Below, one piece after another: positions 17,721-26,291 of a DNA stretch of 32,964 nt (positions are counted from its first letter, which is position 1; every line of letters starts with the position of its first letter). Where the stretch lies: contig CALKGM010000013.1 in assembly GCA_938084675.1 (NCBI GenBank), positions 1 through 32,964 of the forward strand, given 5' to 3'. The position numbers and the translations under genes were made by a program. The DNA is from Candidatus Poseidoniaceae archaeon. GTDB lineage: Archaea; Thermoplasmatota; Poseidoniia; Poseidoniales; Poseidoniaceae. Under the pieces are notes generated by a model. It searched no databases. It was not told the origin of the DNA and was given only the letters and a program-made list of their open reading frames with translations.

Positions 17721-18602
17721 ATGAAGGTCGCTGTAAAAGATATCGTGAACACCATCACTCAAGACGAGTTGGATGCAGGAAAACTCACTGTGCGCTTCGA
17801 TGTTGAAGTCTCAGAAGGTTCCAACATGACGCTCCCTGAAGTGTTCAGCACTGAAGTCCGAGAAGACTTGGTTAAACTCGCAGTAGCCTCTAGCCGAGCA
17901 AACCGCCGACAACCATACGGTTCCCGCCCTCACATCGGAAAGCGAAAGCCAATGGCCGGTATGAAACACTCCGTCGAATGGTGGGGTAAGGGTCGTGGTG
18001 TGTCTCGTATCATGCGACGCACAGGACAACGCCGTGGTGCTCAGAACCCCCACACACTGGGTGGTCGCCGAGCCCACGGACCTAAGGTCGAAAAAGACTG
18101 GTCTCGTAAACTCAATCAAAAAGAGCGCCAAGCTGCTCGTAACTCTGCTCTTGCAGCAACGGTGTCCATGGAAACCGTTTCCGCCCGAGGCCACCGATTT
18201 GACGAAGAAGTTGAACATCTACCAATCGTTCTGGGCAACTACTCTGAAATCGTTGATGGAAAGACAACTGAATACGATATTGAATCGTTCAACCATGGCT
18301 CAGCTACTCGAAAGGCAGCTGCCATCTTTGACCAACTTGGCCTAGGCCCAGATCTTGACCGTGCCCGAAACGGCCGCAAGATTCGTGCTGGAAAGGCAAC
18401 AATGCGTGGACGAGTTCACAAAACTCCTAAGTCCGTTCTCTTGGTTGTCAAGGAAAAGGCTGGACTTGCAAAGGCCGTCCGCAACCTACCTGGTGTTGAC
18501 GTGGTTGCAGCAAAGGATCTCTGCGCTGAAGACCTTGCTCCAGGTGGCGACCTTGGTCGTCTCACCGTCTTTACCAAATCTGCTTTGGAGGCAATGAACT
18601 GA
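17721..18602 (+). CDS. rpl4: Ribosomal protein uL4
   Basis: This 293-residue protein is somewhat longer than typical archaeal L4 (about 255). It binds 23S rRNA and its extended loop lines the peptide exit tunnel. The loop region is clear: RANRRQPYGSRPHIGKRKP, GRGVSRIMR, and QNPHTLGGRRAHGPKVEKDW. The C-terminal half (LLVVKEKAGLAKAVRNLPGVDV) carries the Rossmann-like part. In bacteria L4 represses its own operon; whether this happens here is unknown. The stop is followed by GGTGA serving rpl23. Confidence 0.97.
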   Translation: MKVAVKDIVNTITQDELDAGKLTVRFDVEVSEGSNMTLPEVFSTEVREDLVKLAVASSRANRRQPYGSRPHIGKRKPMAGMKHSVEWWGKGRGVSRIMRRTGQRRGAQNPHTLGGRRAHGPKVEKDWSRKLNQKERQAARNSALAATVSMETVSARGHRFDEEVEHLPIVLGNYSEIVDGKTTEYDIESFNHGSATRKAAAIFDQLGLGPDLDRARNGRKIRAGKATMRGRVHKTPKSVLLVVKEKAGLAKAVRNLPGVDVVAAKDLCAEDLAPGGDLGRLTVFTKSALEAMN

Positions 18603-18611
18603 GGTGATATC

Positions 18612-18869
18612 ATGAACGCATACGACATTATTATTCAACCATGGCTCACTGAGAAATCCATGGAAGCTCGTACTACCGAGCAACGCCTTGAATTCATTGT
18701 TCGCCGAAGTGCAACAAAGTCTCAAATCGCACGTGCTGTTGAAACCATCTTCGATGTAGAAGTCGCTAAGGTCAACGTACGTAATTCAAAGCACGGCAAG
18801 CATGCATCTGTCAAACTTGCTGAAGGCTATGACGCAGAAGACGCTGCTATGCGTCTAGGAGCATTCTGA
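18612..18869 (+). CDS. rpl23: Ribosomal protein uL23
   Basis: This 85-residue protein has the normal archaeal length. It lies at the tunnel exit, where nascent-chain factors such as SRP dock. PWLTEKSMEARTTEQRLEF at the N terminus and AKVNVRNSKHGKHASVKL in the C-terminal half are family features. The ribosome binding site overlaps the L4 stop codon (TGAGGTGA), and ATG 18612 follows it closely. Confidence 0.95.
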   Translation: MNAYDIIIQPWLTEKSMEARTTEQRLEFIVRRSATKSQIARAVETIFDVEVAKVNVRNSKHGKHASVKLAEGYDAEDAAMRLGAF

Positions 18870-18880
18870 GGTGATTTATC

Positions 18881-19597
18881 ATGGGTAAGAGAATTCGAGC
18901 ACAACGAAAAGGTTCCTCACCACGTTACCGCGTGGCGAGCCACCGATTCCCTGGAAAGAACCGCATGCCTCGCGACAAAGACGTGGTTTGCGAAGTTACA
19001 GAACTGGTCCACAGTCCTGTTCACAGTGCACCACTCGCACGCGTGAAGACACCTGATGGCGATACAACACTGGTTGCCGCAACCGAAGGAATTGCCATCG
19101 GTAGCAAAATCGCAATCGGAGACAACGTCGCCCTCCGACCTGGAAACATTACCGAAATCGGTAACATTCCTGAAGGAACAGCAATCAACAACCTTGAACT
19201 TCGCCCTGGCGATGGTGGAAAGGTTGCTCGTTCGGCAGGTAACTCCTGTATGGTTGAGGCACGCGTCGGCGAAATGGTCCGTATTCGCATGCCCTCTGGT
19301 TCCCTCAAGGAACTTTCAACCAAGTGCCGAGCCACCATCGGTGTGCTCGCTGGCCACGGTCGAGAAGAGATGCCACTTCGAACTGCTGGTGCTGCTTACT
19401 ACAAGGCTAAGGCCCGTGGTAAGCTTTACCCGCATGTCTCTGGTGTCGCAATGAACCCAGTGGACCACCCGCACGGTGGTGGAAACCACCAAGCTGTTCA
19501 CGGACCAAACTCCGTCGCTCGTGGTACGCCACCGGGCGCTAAGGTTGGTTTGATCGCACCGAGCCGTACTGGCCGAGGACGAGGTAAGAAAATTTGA
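18881..19597 (+). CDS. rpl2: Ribosomal protein uL2
   Basis: This 238-residue protein is a core 50S protein needed for subunit joining and peptidyl transfer. It starts MGKRIRAQRKGSSPRYR as in archaeal L2 and contains NPVDHPHGGGNHQ, which includes the conserved histidine near the peptidyl transferase centre. The length is usual for archaea. The start follows a TGAGGTGA that includes the L23 stop. Confidence 0.98.
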   Translation: MGKRIRAQRKGSSPRYRVASHRFPGKNRMPRDKDVVCEVTELVHSPVHSAPLARVKTPDGDTTLVAATEGIAIGSKIAIGDNVALRPGNITEIGNIPEGTAINNLELRPGDGGKVARSAGNSCMVEARVGEMVRIRMPSGSLKELSTKCRATIGVLAGHGREEMPLRTAGAAYYKAKARGKLYPHVSGVAMNPVDHPHGGGNHQAVHGPNSVARGTPPGAKVGLIAPSRTGRGRGKKI

Positions 19598-19608
19598 GGT
19601 GATGATGT

Positions 19609-20097
19609 ATGGCACGTAAGAAGAAGTCCTTTATGACCCCCAAAGCAAGCCGACGTAAGGCACGAAAGCGCCTTTCAACCACGTCAGCCCGTGTAAAGAA
19701 AGAATTCACCTACCGTGGATTCAATCTTGAACAACTTGAAGCCATGCCCCTATGGCCCGATGAAAGCAGTGAAGACTACATTGTTGGTCTTTTGCCTTCC
19801 CGAGCCCGCCGTAGCATGGGCCGTGGAATGTCTGTTGAGAACGAGCATTTCCTTGCTCGCATGAACCGATCGGGCGCTCGTACCATGCGTACGCACCGCC
19901 GAGACATGCCCATTCTTCCACAATTTGTTGGCCGACGTATCGCAATATACAACGGACAACATTTCGTTGAGGTCGAAATCAAGCCAGAGATGATTGGACA
20001 TTATCTCGGAGAATTTGCTGTGACACGCCGTGGCGTTGCACACAGTGGACCTGGTGTCGGTGCAACCAAATCGTCAAAGCACGTTCCATTGAAGTGA
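19609..20097 (+). CDS. rps19: Ribosomal protein uS19
   Basis: This 162-residue protein is slightly longer than typical archaeal S19 because of a basic N-terminal segment (MARKKKSFMTPKASRRKARKR, here split as seen in residues 1-21). The core contains RTMRTHRRDMPILPQFVGRR and YNGQHFVEVEIKPEMIGHYLGEFA, then THR/GVAHSGPGVGATKSSKH-type C-terminal residues. S19 sits in the 30S head and touches tRNA and the 50S. It is coupled to L2 through a stop-embedded ribosome binding site. Confidence 0.96.
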   Translation: MARKKKSFMTPKASRRKARKRLSTTSARVKKEFTYRGFNLEQLEAMPLWPDESSEDYIVGLLPSRARRSMGRGMSVENEHFLARMNRSGARTMRTHRRDMPILPQFVGRRIAIYNGQHFVEVEIKPEMIGHYLGEFAVTRRGVAHSGPGVGATKSSKHVPLK

Positions 20098-20108
20098 GGT
20101 GAAAAGAT

Positions 20109-20705
20109 ATGTCAAAGCGAAACCAAATGGACCGTCGAACCCGACGAAAACAACTTCCTCAATCTGGATACACTCAACTTCTGCAAGGCAGCCGCCTTGC
20201 TACTGCTCGCTCAGTACAAGTTGACATGCACGTGAAGCACTGCTTCGAAGTATGCCGTGCAGTCAAGAACAAGACTGCTGGCGAAGCAATTGCCTTCCTC
20301 AACCAAGTGCTCAAGATTGATTCAAACCGTGCAGATGTTCGTCGTAAGGCAGCAGCTGTCCCCTTCCGTCTCGGGAGTGGAAACAAGCGCAAGCGTCGTT
20401 CAGGACCTTCTATGGTCGGACACCGAAAAGGTGGAATCGGACCAGGTCGTTTCCCTGTAAAGGCTTCTCGTGAAATCATCAAGGTGATTGAGAGCGCAAT
20501 GGAAAACGCACGTTATCAATACGAAGACATTGACGCCGAAGAAATGCTCATCACGCACATCGCTGCTCACCGTGGACGAATCCGCAAGGGATGGATCCCA
20601 CGAGCCCGTGGCCGTGCTACTCCAAGCAACCACTATCAAGTGAACTTGGAGGTCTTCCTCGAAGACATGAACACCACTGTCGACGAGTTGGAGGACGAAT
20701 TCTGA
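20109..20705 (+). CDS. rpl22: Ribosomal protein uL22
   Basis: This 198-residue protein is longer than typical archaeal L22 (about 155). It has a basic N-terminal segment (RNQMDRRTRRKQLPQ) and an acidic C-terminal end (TTVDELEDEF). The core contains EVCRAVKNKTAGEAIAFL and the RGRIRKGWIPRARGRA beta-hairpin that reaches the exit tunnel. The start at 20109 follows the S19 stop and TGAGGTGA. Confidence 0.96.
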   Translation: MSKRNQMDRRTRRKQLPQSGYTQLLQGSRLATARSVQVDMHVKHCFEVCRAVKNKTAGEAIAFLNQVLKIDSNRADVRRKAAAVPFRLGSGNKRKRRSGPSMVGHRKGGIGPGRFPVKASREIIKVIESAMENARYQYEDIDAEEMLITHIAAHRGRIRKGWIPRARGRATPSNHYQVNLEVFLEDMNTTVDELEDEF

Positions 20706-20715
20706 GGTGACTATC

Positions 20716-21375
20716 ATGAGTAAGAAAAGTATTGTACAAACCATCATCAACCGAAACGTTGAGCGACAGCTCGTCCGTGAGTTTTTGATGAAGAACACCA
20801 AGAAATCCGGATTCGGAGGATTGGAGATTCGCCGAACACCTGCAGGTACTGACGTTACTGTTCACGCAGAACGCCCAGGTATGGTCATCGGACGCAAAGG
20901 AAAGATCATCAACGACCTACAAAGTCGTCTAAGTCAAGAATTTGAACTCTACAACCCCAAACTCAAGGTTGAAGAAGTCAAGAAACCCGTTCTTAACGCT
21001 CAAGTCATGGCTGAGAAGATTGCAGCATCCCTAGAGCGTGGCTGGTACCACCGCCGAGCATGTCACAGTGCAGCTCAGAACATCATGGACGCAGGCGCTC
21101 GTGGAGTCATTGTAACCGTTGCTGGAAAACTCACCGGTTCCCGAAACCGAACTGAAAAGTACATCCGTGGGCACGTCAAGTACTGCGGTGAAACTGCACT
21201 TCAACACATGGACAAAGGGTACTCTGTCGCAGTCAAGAAACTCGGAACGATCGGAGTTACCGTGCAAATCATGCGACCAGGTACCAAACTACCTCACGAA
21301 ATCACCATCTTTTCCGAAGAGGAATTGAAGGTGCAAGCAGCTCAAGAAGAGATTGAAGGAGCGGATGCACAATGA
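20716..21375 (+). CDS. rps3: Ribosomal protein uS3
   Basis: This 219-residue protein forms part of the mRNA entry channel of the 30S subunit. The type 2 KH domain shows VIGRKGKIINDL at about residues 56-67, and the C-terminal domain contains GARGVIVTVAGKLTGSRNRTEKY. The frame is open from GTG 20707, but that codon is part of the ribosome binding site (TGAGGTGA), so ATG 20716 is preferred. The stop overlaps the L29 start as ATGA. Confidence 0.97.
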   Translation: MSKKSIVQTIINRNVERQLVREFLMKNTKKSGFGGLEIRRTPAGTDVTVHAERPGMVIGRKGKIINDLQSRLSQEFELYNPKLKVEEVKKPVLNAQVMAEKIAASLERGWYHRRACHSAAQNIMDAGARGVIVTVAGKLTGSRNRTEKYIRGHVKYCGETALQHMDKGYSVAVKKLGTIGVTVQIMRPGTKLPHEITIFSEEELKVQAAQEEIEGADAQ

Positions 21376-21569
21376 GTTTCGTCTCCAACCGTGAAATCGC
21401 TTCGATGAGTGCGGAAGCCCGCGAGGCTCGTCTGCTGGAACTCCAAGAGGAGTTGTTGCAATTGCGAGCTGAAAAAGCGCTTGGTGGAACACCATCCAAC
21501 ATGGGTGCATACAAGGCTACTCGCCGAAGTATCGCCCGTTTGAAGACACACATGAGTAGTCAAAACTGA
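21372..21569 (+). CDS. rpl29: Ribosomal protein uL29
   Basis: This 65-residue, two-helix protein sits near the tunnel exit. It shows EIASMSAEAREARLLELQEEL followed by LGGTPSNMGAYKATRRSIARL, matching the L29 pattern and length. Its start overlaps the S3 stop by four bases (ATGA), indicating translational coupling. Confidence 0.93.
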   Translation: MSFVSNREIASMSAEAREARLLELQEELLQLRAEKALGGTPSNMGAYKATRRSIARLKTHMSSQN

Positions 21570-21593
21570 ATTGAGGAGAGGTGAAGAATAACG

Positions 21594-21893
21594 ATGGCTG
21601 CTATTTGTAACGTATGTGGACTCCCTGATGAGTTGTGCATCTGTCAAGAAATTGCAAAAGAACAGCAAAAAGCTATCCTATCCACCGACCGAAGACGCTA
21701 TGGAAAAATCGTAACAAAAGTTGAGGGAATAGAGGATTCAGCAATCGATATTAATCAACTAGCAAAACTACTCAAAAATAAATGTGCAGCAGGTGGAACA
21801 GTTAAGGGACGATTGATTGAACTTCAAGGAGACCACAAAAAGAAAGCTGCTGAAGTACTCAAGAATAATGGATTTAATGTGGAGGTGAGATGA
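21594..21893 (+). CDS. Translation initiation factor aIF1 (SUI1 family)
   Basis: This 99-residue protein is the archaeal counterpart of eIF1, which monitors start-codon selection on the 30S subunit. The N terminus has a zinc-knuckle-like CNVCGLPDELCIC (residues 5-17), common in archaeal aIF1. The SUI1 domain shows RRRYGKIVTKVEGI, KCAAGGTVKG, and IELQGDHKKKAAEVL. A clear GAGAGGTGA precedes the start. Its place between L29 and Rpp29 is the usual archaeal order. Confidence 0.94.
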   Translation: MAAICNVCGLPDELCICQEIAKEQQKAILSTDRRRYGKIVTKVEGIEDSAIDINQLAKLLKNKCAAGGTVKGRLIELQGDHKKKAAEVLKNNGFNVEVR

Positions 21894-21894
21894 G

Positions 21895-22152
21895 ATGGAT
21901 ATTTACAATCAAACATGGATCGGTCGTCAATTGACCGTACTCGCCTCAACAGATTCATCCCTTGTCAACCGACAAGGATGCGTGGTTGATGAAACCCGCA
22001 ACACCCTGGCAATCCGTGAAGGAGACCGAATGGTCACACTGAACAAAGCCAGTATCACATTCACTGTTGGCGACCATCCGGTCGTCATCGAAGGGGCAAT
22101 GGTGGGTCACCGCCCCGAAGACAGGATCCACCGAACATATAGGAAGGCATGA
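21895..22152 (+). CDS. rnp1: RNase P protein component 1 (Rpp29/Pop4)
   Basis: This 85-residue protein is a subunit of archaeal RNase P, which trims tRNA 5' leaders. It shows the Sm-like barrel pattern: IGRQLTVLASTDSSLVNRQGCVVDETRNTLAIREGD, then VVIEGAMVGHRPEDRIHR. The ribosome binding site GGAGGTGA lies inside the last codons of aIF1, and the start is two bases after that gene's stop. It sits before S17, as in many archaea. Confidence 0.92.
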   Translation: MDIYNQTWIGRQLTVLASTDSSLVNRQGCVVDETRNTLAIREGDRMVTLNKASITFTVGDHPVVIEGAMVGHRPEDRIHRTYRKA

Positions 22153-22156
22153 TACG

Positions 22157-22492
22157 ATGCGAGATATTGGCGTTGATGTAAAAAACCCCACCGGTGAGTG
22201 GGATGGCGATGAAAACTGTCCGTTTTACGGGACTCTACGTTTGCGTGGACAAGTTCTGGAAGGTACAGTTTCCAGCACGGGCATGCAAAGTACGATTACA
22301 ATCGAACGAAACAACGTACGTTACATGAAGAAGTACGAGCGATTTGAGAAGCGAACCAGTGTCGTTTCTGCTCACTTGCCTACCTGCATCGGAGAAGTCA
22401 ACATCGGTGATACGGTCAAGGTCATGGAATGCCGCCCTCTTTCTAAGACGGTTTCATTCTGCGTTATCGAGAACTCAGGAGGTGTTGTCTGA
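22157..22492 (+). CDS. rps17: Ribosomal protein uS17
   Basis: This 111-residue protein binds 16S rRNA early in 30S assembly. It contains CPFYGTLRLRGQVLEGTV, a YMKKYERFEKRTSVVSAHLP stretch (20 residues, about 56-75) and GDTVKVMECRPLSKTVSFCVIE, all typical of archaeal S17. The frame is open further upstream but that part overlaps Rpp29, so ATG 22157, five bases after the Rpp29 stop, is the start. Its stop overlaps the L14 start by one base. Confidence 0.96.
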   Translation: MRDIGVDVKNPTGEWDGDENCPFYGTLRLRGQVLEGTVSSTGMQSTITIERNNVRYMKKYERFEKRTSVVSAHLPTCIGEVNIGDTVKVMECRPLSKTVSFCVIENSGGVV

Positions 22493-22890
22493 TGCGAGGA
22501 ATTGCAGGTAAGCAAACCCGAGGTCTACCGACCGCAGCACGCCTTCACGTTGCCGACAACACCGGTGCAAAGGTTGTTCAAATCTTGAACGTTCTCAAGC
22601 TCGGTGGTACCATGCGTCGTTACCCCGCAGCAGGTGTTGGTGACATGGCCAAGGTCTCTGTCAAGAAAGGAACTCCTGACACCCGCCGACAAATGTTCAA
22701 CGCAATTATCATCCGCCAACGCCGACCTTTCCGTCGTGTTGACGGTACATGGGTGCAGTTCGAAGACAATGCTTGTGTCATTGTCAACGAAAAAGGAGAC
22801 GTTCAAGGGTCCGATATCAAAGGGCCAGTATCTCGAGAAGCCGCTGAGAGGTGGCCTCGTATTGCTGCAAATGCAAAACAGATTGTGTGA
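22492..22890 (+). CDS. rpl14: Ribosomal protein uL14
   Basis: This 132-residue protein has the usual length. L14 contacts 16S rRNA at an intersubunit bridge. Typical stretches are GLPTAARLHVADNTGAKVVQI, AAGVGDMAKVSVKKGTPD (with residues split here) and DNACVIVNEKGDVQGSDIKGPV. The start overlaps the S17 stop (TGATG). Confidence 0.97.
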   Translation: MRGIAGKQTRGLPTAARLHVADNTGAKVVQILNVLKLGGTMRRYPAAGVGDMAKVSVKKGTPDTRRQMFNAIIIRQRRPFRRVDGTWVQFEDNACVIVNEKGDVQGSDIKGPVSREAAERWPRIAANAKQIV

Positions 22891-22899
22891 GGGATGAAC

Positions 22900-23307
22900 A
22901 TGGTCAAGAGTATGAAACCAGGAAAACAACGAAAGGCGCACTTCAACGCGCCAATGCACGAAAAGCGTAAGCGAGTTGCCGCTCGTCTGCAACTTGCCAA
23001 GCCAGATGCACGATTCGCAGGTGTTCGCACCGTTACCGTCCGTGTAGGAGATATAGTCCAAACAACCCGTGGCGATCACGCCCATGGTGGAAAGCGTCAC
23101 GGTGGAAAGCGCAACAATGAGCCCCTCACCGGAGCCGTTCTTCGAATTGATTCGGAGAAGGGTCGCTTGTACATTGAAGGAGTCAAGGCCAGTAAGGCCG
23201 ACAACAAAGAAGAGGCGGTACCAGTTCACGCCTCGAACGTGGTAGTGGTTCAACTTGATGAATCCGACCGCATGCGAATCGCAAAATTGACTGGTAACAG
23301 GAGTTGA
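22900..23307 (+). CDS. rpl24: Ribosomal protein uL24
   Basis: This 135-residue protein starts 50S assembly. It has the archaeal N terminus KPGKQRKAHFNAPMHEKRK and a KOW-type segment, VRVGDIVQTTRGDHAHGGK (19 residues), followed by KGRLYIEGVKASKADNKE. ATG 22900 is chosen because GAGGGATGA is placed right before it; ATG 22894 would overlap that site and add two residues. Confidence 0.94.
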   Translation: MVKSMKPGKQRKAHFNAPMHEKRKRVAARLQLAKPDARFAGVRTVTVRVGDIVQTTRGDHAHGGKRHGGKRNNEPLTGAVLRIDSEKGRLYIEGVKASKADNKEEAVPVHASNVVVVQLDESDRMRIAKLTGNRS

Positions 23308-23312
23308 ACAAT

Positions 23313-24011
23313 ATGAGTAGCCATCATTTGAAGCGCTTGGCCATGCCCCGTAGCTGGCCTTTGCCCCGTAAAACATCCGTTTGGGTGACCCGACCTACGC
23401 CAGGCGCACATTCGCTTGAACATTGCATGCCAGTTTCCTTAGTCATTCGTGACGTACTAGGACTTGCTAAGACCAGCCGTGAAGTGCGTTTCATTCTTCA
23501 CAACGAACTTGCTAAGATCGACGGACGTATTGTGAAAGATACTCGCCGTGGTGTCGGTTTGATGGACGTATTGTCCCTCGGCGACGAGCATTACCGATGC
23601 GTCTTGGACCACAACGGTCGCTTGCGTTACCGAACCATCTCCGCTGAAGAAGCCGCTTGGAAGGTTTGCCGAATTGAAGGTAAGACGACCATTAAGGGTG
23701 GTCAAACACAACTTAACCTTCACGACGGACGAAACATCATTGTTGATGACCCAAGTCAATACAACACTGGAGATTCACTCAAACTTGGTCTTCCTGAGCA
23801 AACCATCGTTGACCACATCCGATTCGGAGAAGGAACACGATGCTACCTCATCGGTGGAGGCCACGTTGGCGAAACTGCTGATGTGAAGGAATACATCGTT
23901 AAGCGTTCAAGCATGCCTAATGAAGTACAATTCGAATCCTTTGGTACCGTTACTCGTAACGTGTTCGCAATCGGTGACGCTAAGATGCCTCTTGTGGAGG
24001 TGGCTGAATGA
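23313..24011 (+). CDS. rps4e: Ribosomal protein eS4
   Basis: This 232-residue protein is the archaeal/eukaryotic S4e. It shows HHLKRLAMPRSWPLPRK at the N terminus, an S4-like RNA-binding part (VRFILHNELAKIDGRIVKD), and a KOW-like stretch GEGTRCYLIGGGHVGE. TTG 23304 is in frame upstream, but ATG 23313 gives the family-like MSSHHLKRL start. The stop overlaps the L5 start (ATGA). Confidence 0.96.
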   Translation: MSSHHLKRLAMPRSWPLPRKTSVWVTRPTPGAHSLEHCMPVSLVIRDVLGLAKTSREVRFILHNELAKIDGRIVKDTRRGVGLMDVLSLGDEHYRCVLDHNGRLRYRTISAEEAAWKVCRIEGKTTIKGGQTQLNLHDGRNIIVDDPSQYNTGDSLKLGLPEQTIVDHIRFGEGTRCYLIGGGHVGETADVKEYIVKRSSMPNEVQFESFGTVTRNVFAIGDAKMPLVEVAE

Positions 24012-24535
24012 GTGAAGCTGTGAACCCCATGGCACAACTACGCGTCTCAAAGGTTTGCGTGAACATCGGTGTCGGAGAAGGTGGAGAACGCCTCCTCAAC
24101 GCCGAAAATGTTCTGCAGTTGGTAACAGGTGTCAAGCCTCAACGTACTCTTGGACGTATCCAAAACCGTGACCTCAAAGTCCGTTTGGGCATGCCCATCG
24201 GATGCAAGGCTACCATGCGCAACAAGGAAGTAATCAACAAATTCCTGACCGATGCCTTCAACTGTCGAGACAACACTATTCCTTCATGGAACTTTGACAG
24301 CCAAGGAAACCTTTCCTTTGGCGTCCGTGATTACACGGACTTCCCCGGGCAGAAGTACGACCCAGAAATCGGAATCTACGGAATGGACATTACCGTTGTT
24401 GTTGAGCGTCCTGGCCACCGAGTCAGTCGCCGTCGCCGAGCCAAGAGTAAGGTCGGAGATCACCACCGAGTCACACCCGATGAATCACGACAGTGGTTCG
24501 TAGAACAATACAATATCAGTATCCTGGAGGAGTAA
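24008..24535 (+). CDS. rpl5: Ribosomal protein uL5
   Basis: This 175-residue protein binds 5S rRNA and contacts the 30S head. It shows [37 protein letters not shown] and [20 protein letters not shown] (20 residues), then [20 protein letters not shown]. The length matches archaeal L5. It begins inside the S4e stop (ATGA overlap). Confidence 0.97.
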   Translation: MSEAVNPMAQLRVSKVCVNIGVGEGGERLLNAENVLQLVTGVKPQRTLGRIQNRDLKVRLGMPIGCKATMRNKEVINKFLTDAFNCRDNTIPSWNFDSQGNLSFGVRDYTDFPGQKYDPEIGIYGMDITVVVERPGHRVSRRRRAKSKVGDHHRVTPDESRQWFVEQYNISILEE

Positions 24536-24537
24536 GA

Positions 24538-24690
24538 ATGGCACGAGATCATGGAATTAGAATTGGAAGAACCCAAGGATGCCGACGCTGCAACCGCAAG
24601 CGTGGTATGATCCGTCGACACGGTCTACGACTGTGCCGTCAATGCTTCAGAGACGTAGCACCGGAAATCGGTTTTAAAAAGATGAATTGA
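24538..24690 (+). CDS. rps14: Ribosomal protein uS14 (zinc-binding form)
   Basis: This 50-residue protein has the normal archaeal length. CRRC and CRQC pairs in [20 protein letters not shown] and RQCF form the zinc site. The open frame extends upstream into L5, but ATG 24538 with GGAGGAG just before it gives the expected [10 protein letters not shown] start. It lies two bases after the L5 stop. Confidence 0.95.
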   Translation: MARDHGIRIGRTQGCRRCNRKRGMIRRHGLRLCRQCFRDVAPEIGFKKMN

Positions 24691-24703
24691 GGAGGCGAAA
24701 AGT

Positions 24704-25093
24704 ATGCAATTTGACCCATTAAATGACGCTCTTGTCAAGATCTACAACGCTGAACAAGCTGGAAAGTTCGATGTTGAACTATCGCCCGCTTCCAAACTTC
24801 TTGGAAACGTGCTGAACATCATGCAATCCAAAGGCTATGTTGGCGAAATTACCCGAGTTGAAAACGGCCGAGGCGATGCCTTTGTTGTTGAACTTCGTGG
24901 AACAATCAACCGCTGTGGTACGGTAAAGCCTCGCCACAGTGTCCGTCGCCAAGAATATGAGAAGTGGGAGACCCGATACCTTCCCGCTCGAGACTTCGGT
25001 CTCCTCATTATGACGACCAACTCCGGCGTGATGCATCACTACGATGCTAAGGACGCTCGAATAGGCGGCAAATTGCTGGCCTATGTGTACTGA
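24704..25093 (+). CDS. rps8: Ribosomal protein uS8
   Basis: This 129-residue protein is a central 30S assembly protein. It starts MQFDPLNDALVKIYNAEQAG and ends with GLLIMTTNSGVMHHYDAKDA and RIGGKLLAYVY, as in archaeal S8. TGAGGAGGCGA including the S14 stop provides the ribosome binding site. Confidence 0.97.
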   Translation: MQFDPLNDALVKIYNAEQAGKFDVELSPASKLLGNVLNIMQSKGYVGEITRVENGRGDAFVVELRGTINRCGTVKPRHSVRRQEYEKWETRYLPARDFGLLIMTTNSGVMHHYDAKDARIGGKLLAYVY

Positions 25094-25104
25094 GGTGAAG
25101 AAAT

Positions 25105-25647
25105 ATGGTAAAACTCGACAGAATCGAACACATCGTAACCATCCCTGAAGGCGTCAATGCCGAGATCAGTGAAGATGGCGTCGTGACCGTAACCGGTCCT
25201 AAAGGAAGCCTTTCCCGAACCTTCGTGAGCACATTCATTGAATTGTTCAAGGACGGTTCAGGGATTACTGTGCGTGTGGATGTTCCACGCCGCAAGCAAC
25301 GTGCACTTGCAGGAACATGGAATGCCCATCTTTCCAACATGATCAAGGGAGTATCAGACGGATTCACTTACAACTTGAAAGCCTTCTACTCTCACTTTCC
25401 CATGACCCTAGCCGTAAACGGAGACACATTCAATGTCAACAATTACTTCGGAGAGCGTGTCCCACGGGCAGCAAAAATCCTCGACGGCGTGAACGTCAAG
25501 GTATCGAACAAAACAGAAATTACAGTGTCGGGCATCGACAAGGAAGCTGTTGGTCAAACAGCAGCAAACATTGAACGATGCACGACCATCAAGAACCGAG
25601 ACCGACGTGTCTTCCAAGATGGTATTTACCTACTAAACAAGGAGTGA
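25105..25647 (+). CDS. rpl6: Ribosomal protein uL6
   Basis: This 180-residue protein lies near the factor-binding site of the 50S. Both repeats of the L6 fold are visible: VTVTGPKGSLSRTF in the first and KVSNKTEITVSGIDKEAVGQ (20 residues) in the second, then RDRRVFQDGIYL at the end. The length is usual. The start follows the S8 stop and TGAGGTGA. Confidence 0.97.
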   Translation: MVKLDRIEHIVTIPEGVNAEISEDGVVTVTGPKGSLSRTFVSTFIELFKDGSGITVRVDVPRRKQRALAGTWNAHLSNMIKGVSDGFTYNLKAFYSHFPMTLAVNGDTFNVNNYFGERVPRAAKILDGVNVKVSNKTEITVSGIDKEAVGQTAANIERCTTIKNRDRRVFQDGIYLLNKE

Positions 25648-25652
25648 TTGAG

Positions 25653-26291
25653 ATGGCAGAAGATTATGAATCAATGACCGTTGCCCAACTGAAGGAAGTG
25701 CTCAAAGAGCAAGGCCTTCCGATTTCGGGTAAGAAAAGCGAACTGATTGCCCGTTTGGTAGATGCCAACGGAGGAGCAGACGCTGCAGATGAAACAACCG
25801 CAGATGCACCAGAAGAAGCACCTTCCGAAGACGGATGGGATGATGAAGACTGGGATGACGAGACCGAGCAAGTTTACGTCGTCAAGCAGAAGCCTGTTTT
25901 GGATGAAACCATGAAAGCCGCTCTCGCACTTCGTGCAGCACAAAAGAAGAAGACGCCTTCGTTCCGCAGAACCGAATGGTTCCGCTACAAGCGACTGTCT
26001 CGCTCTGGATGGCGAGCTCCTCACGGAATGGACAACAAGCAACGCCGCAATTACAAGTACCGTGGTTCTCTTGTCCGCATCGGTCACGGAAAAGTAGCCG
26101 AAGCACGTTTCCTTCACCCGTCTGGATTCCGTGAAATCATGGTCCACAATATCGCTGACCTTGAAACGGTCGATCCTGAAACCCAAGCAGCCCGTGTTGG
26201 CAGCACTGTGGGTGGACGCAAGAGAGAACATATCTACTCACGAGCCGATGAACTTGGGATTCGTGTGTTGAACCGAAGGAGGGATGTTTGA
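25653..26291 (+). CDS. rpl32e: Ribosomal protein eL32 with an N-terminal SAP domain
   Basis: This 212-residue protein joins a SAP-like helix-extended loop-helix (about residues 7-36, MTVAQLKEVLKEQG then GKKSELIARLV) to a very acidic linker (about 40-75, EDGWDDEDWDDETEQ) and a full L32e domain (FRRTEWFRYKRLS, WRAPHGMDNKQRRNYKYRG, SGFREIMVHNIADLE and GGRKREHIYSRADELGIRVLN, each shortened where needed). L32e alone is about 130 residues. SAP domains usually bind nucleic acid. The open frame extends to 25578 inside L6; ATG 25653 is the first family-like start, five bases after the L6 stop. Confidence 0.93.
   Translation: MAEDYESMTVAQLKEVLKEQGLPISGKKSELIARLVDANGGADAADETTADAPEEAPSEDGWDDEDWDDETEQVYVVKQKPVLDETMKAALALRAAQKKKTPSFRRTEWFRYKRLSRSGWRAPHGMDNKQRRNYKYRGSLVRIGHGKVAEARFLHPSGFREIMVHNIADLETVDPETQAARVGSTVGGRKREHIYSRADELGIRVLNRRRDV

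Noticed and set aside
22525-23376. Long minus-strand open frame (283 codons) opposite L14 and L24
   Set aside because: It lies entirely across well-conserved ribosomal genes on the plus strand; its translation is Cys/His/Ser-rich and shows no family pattern.
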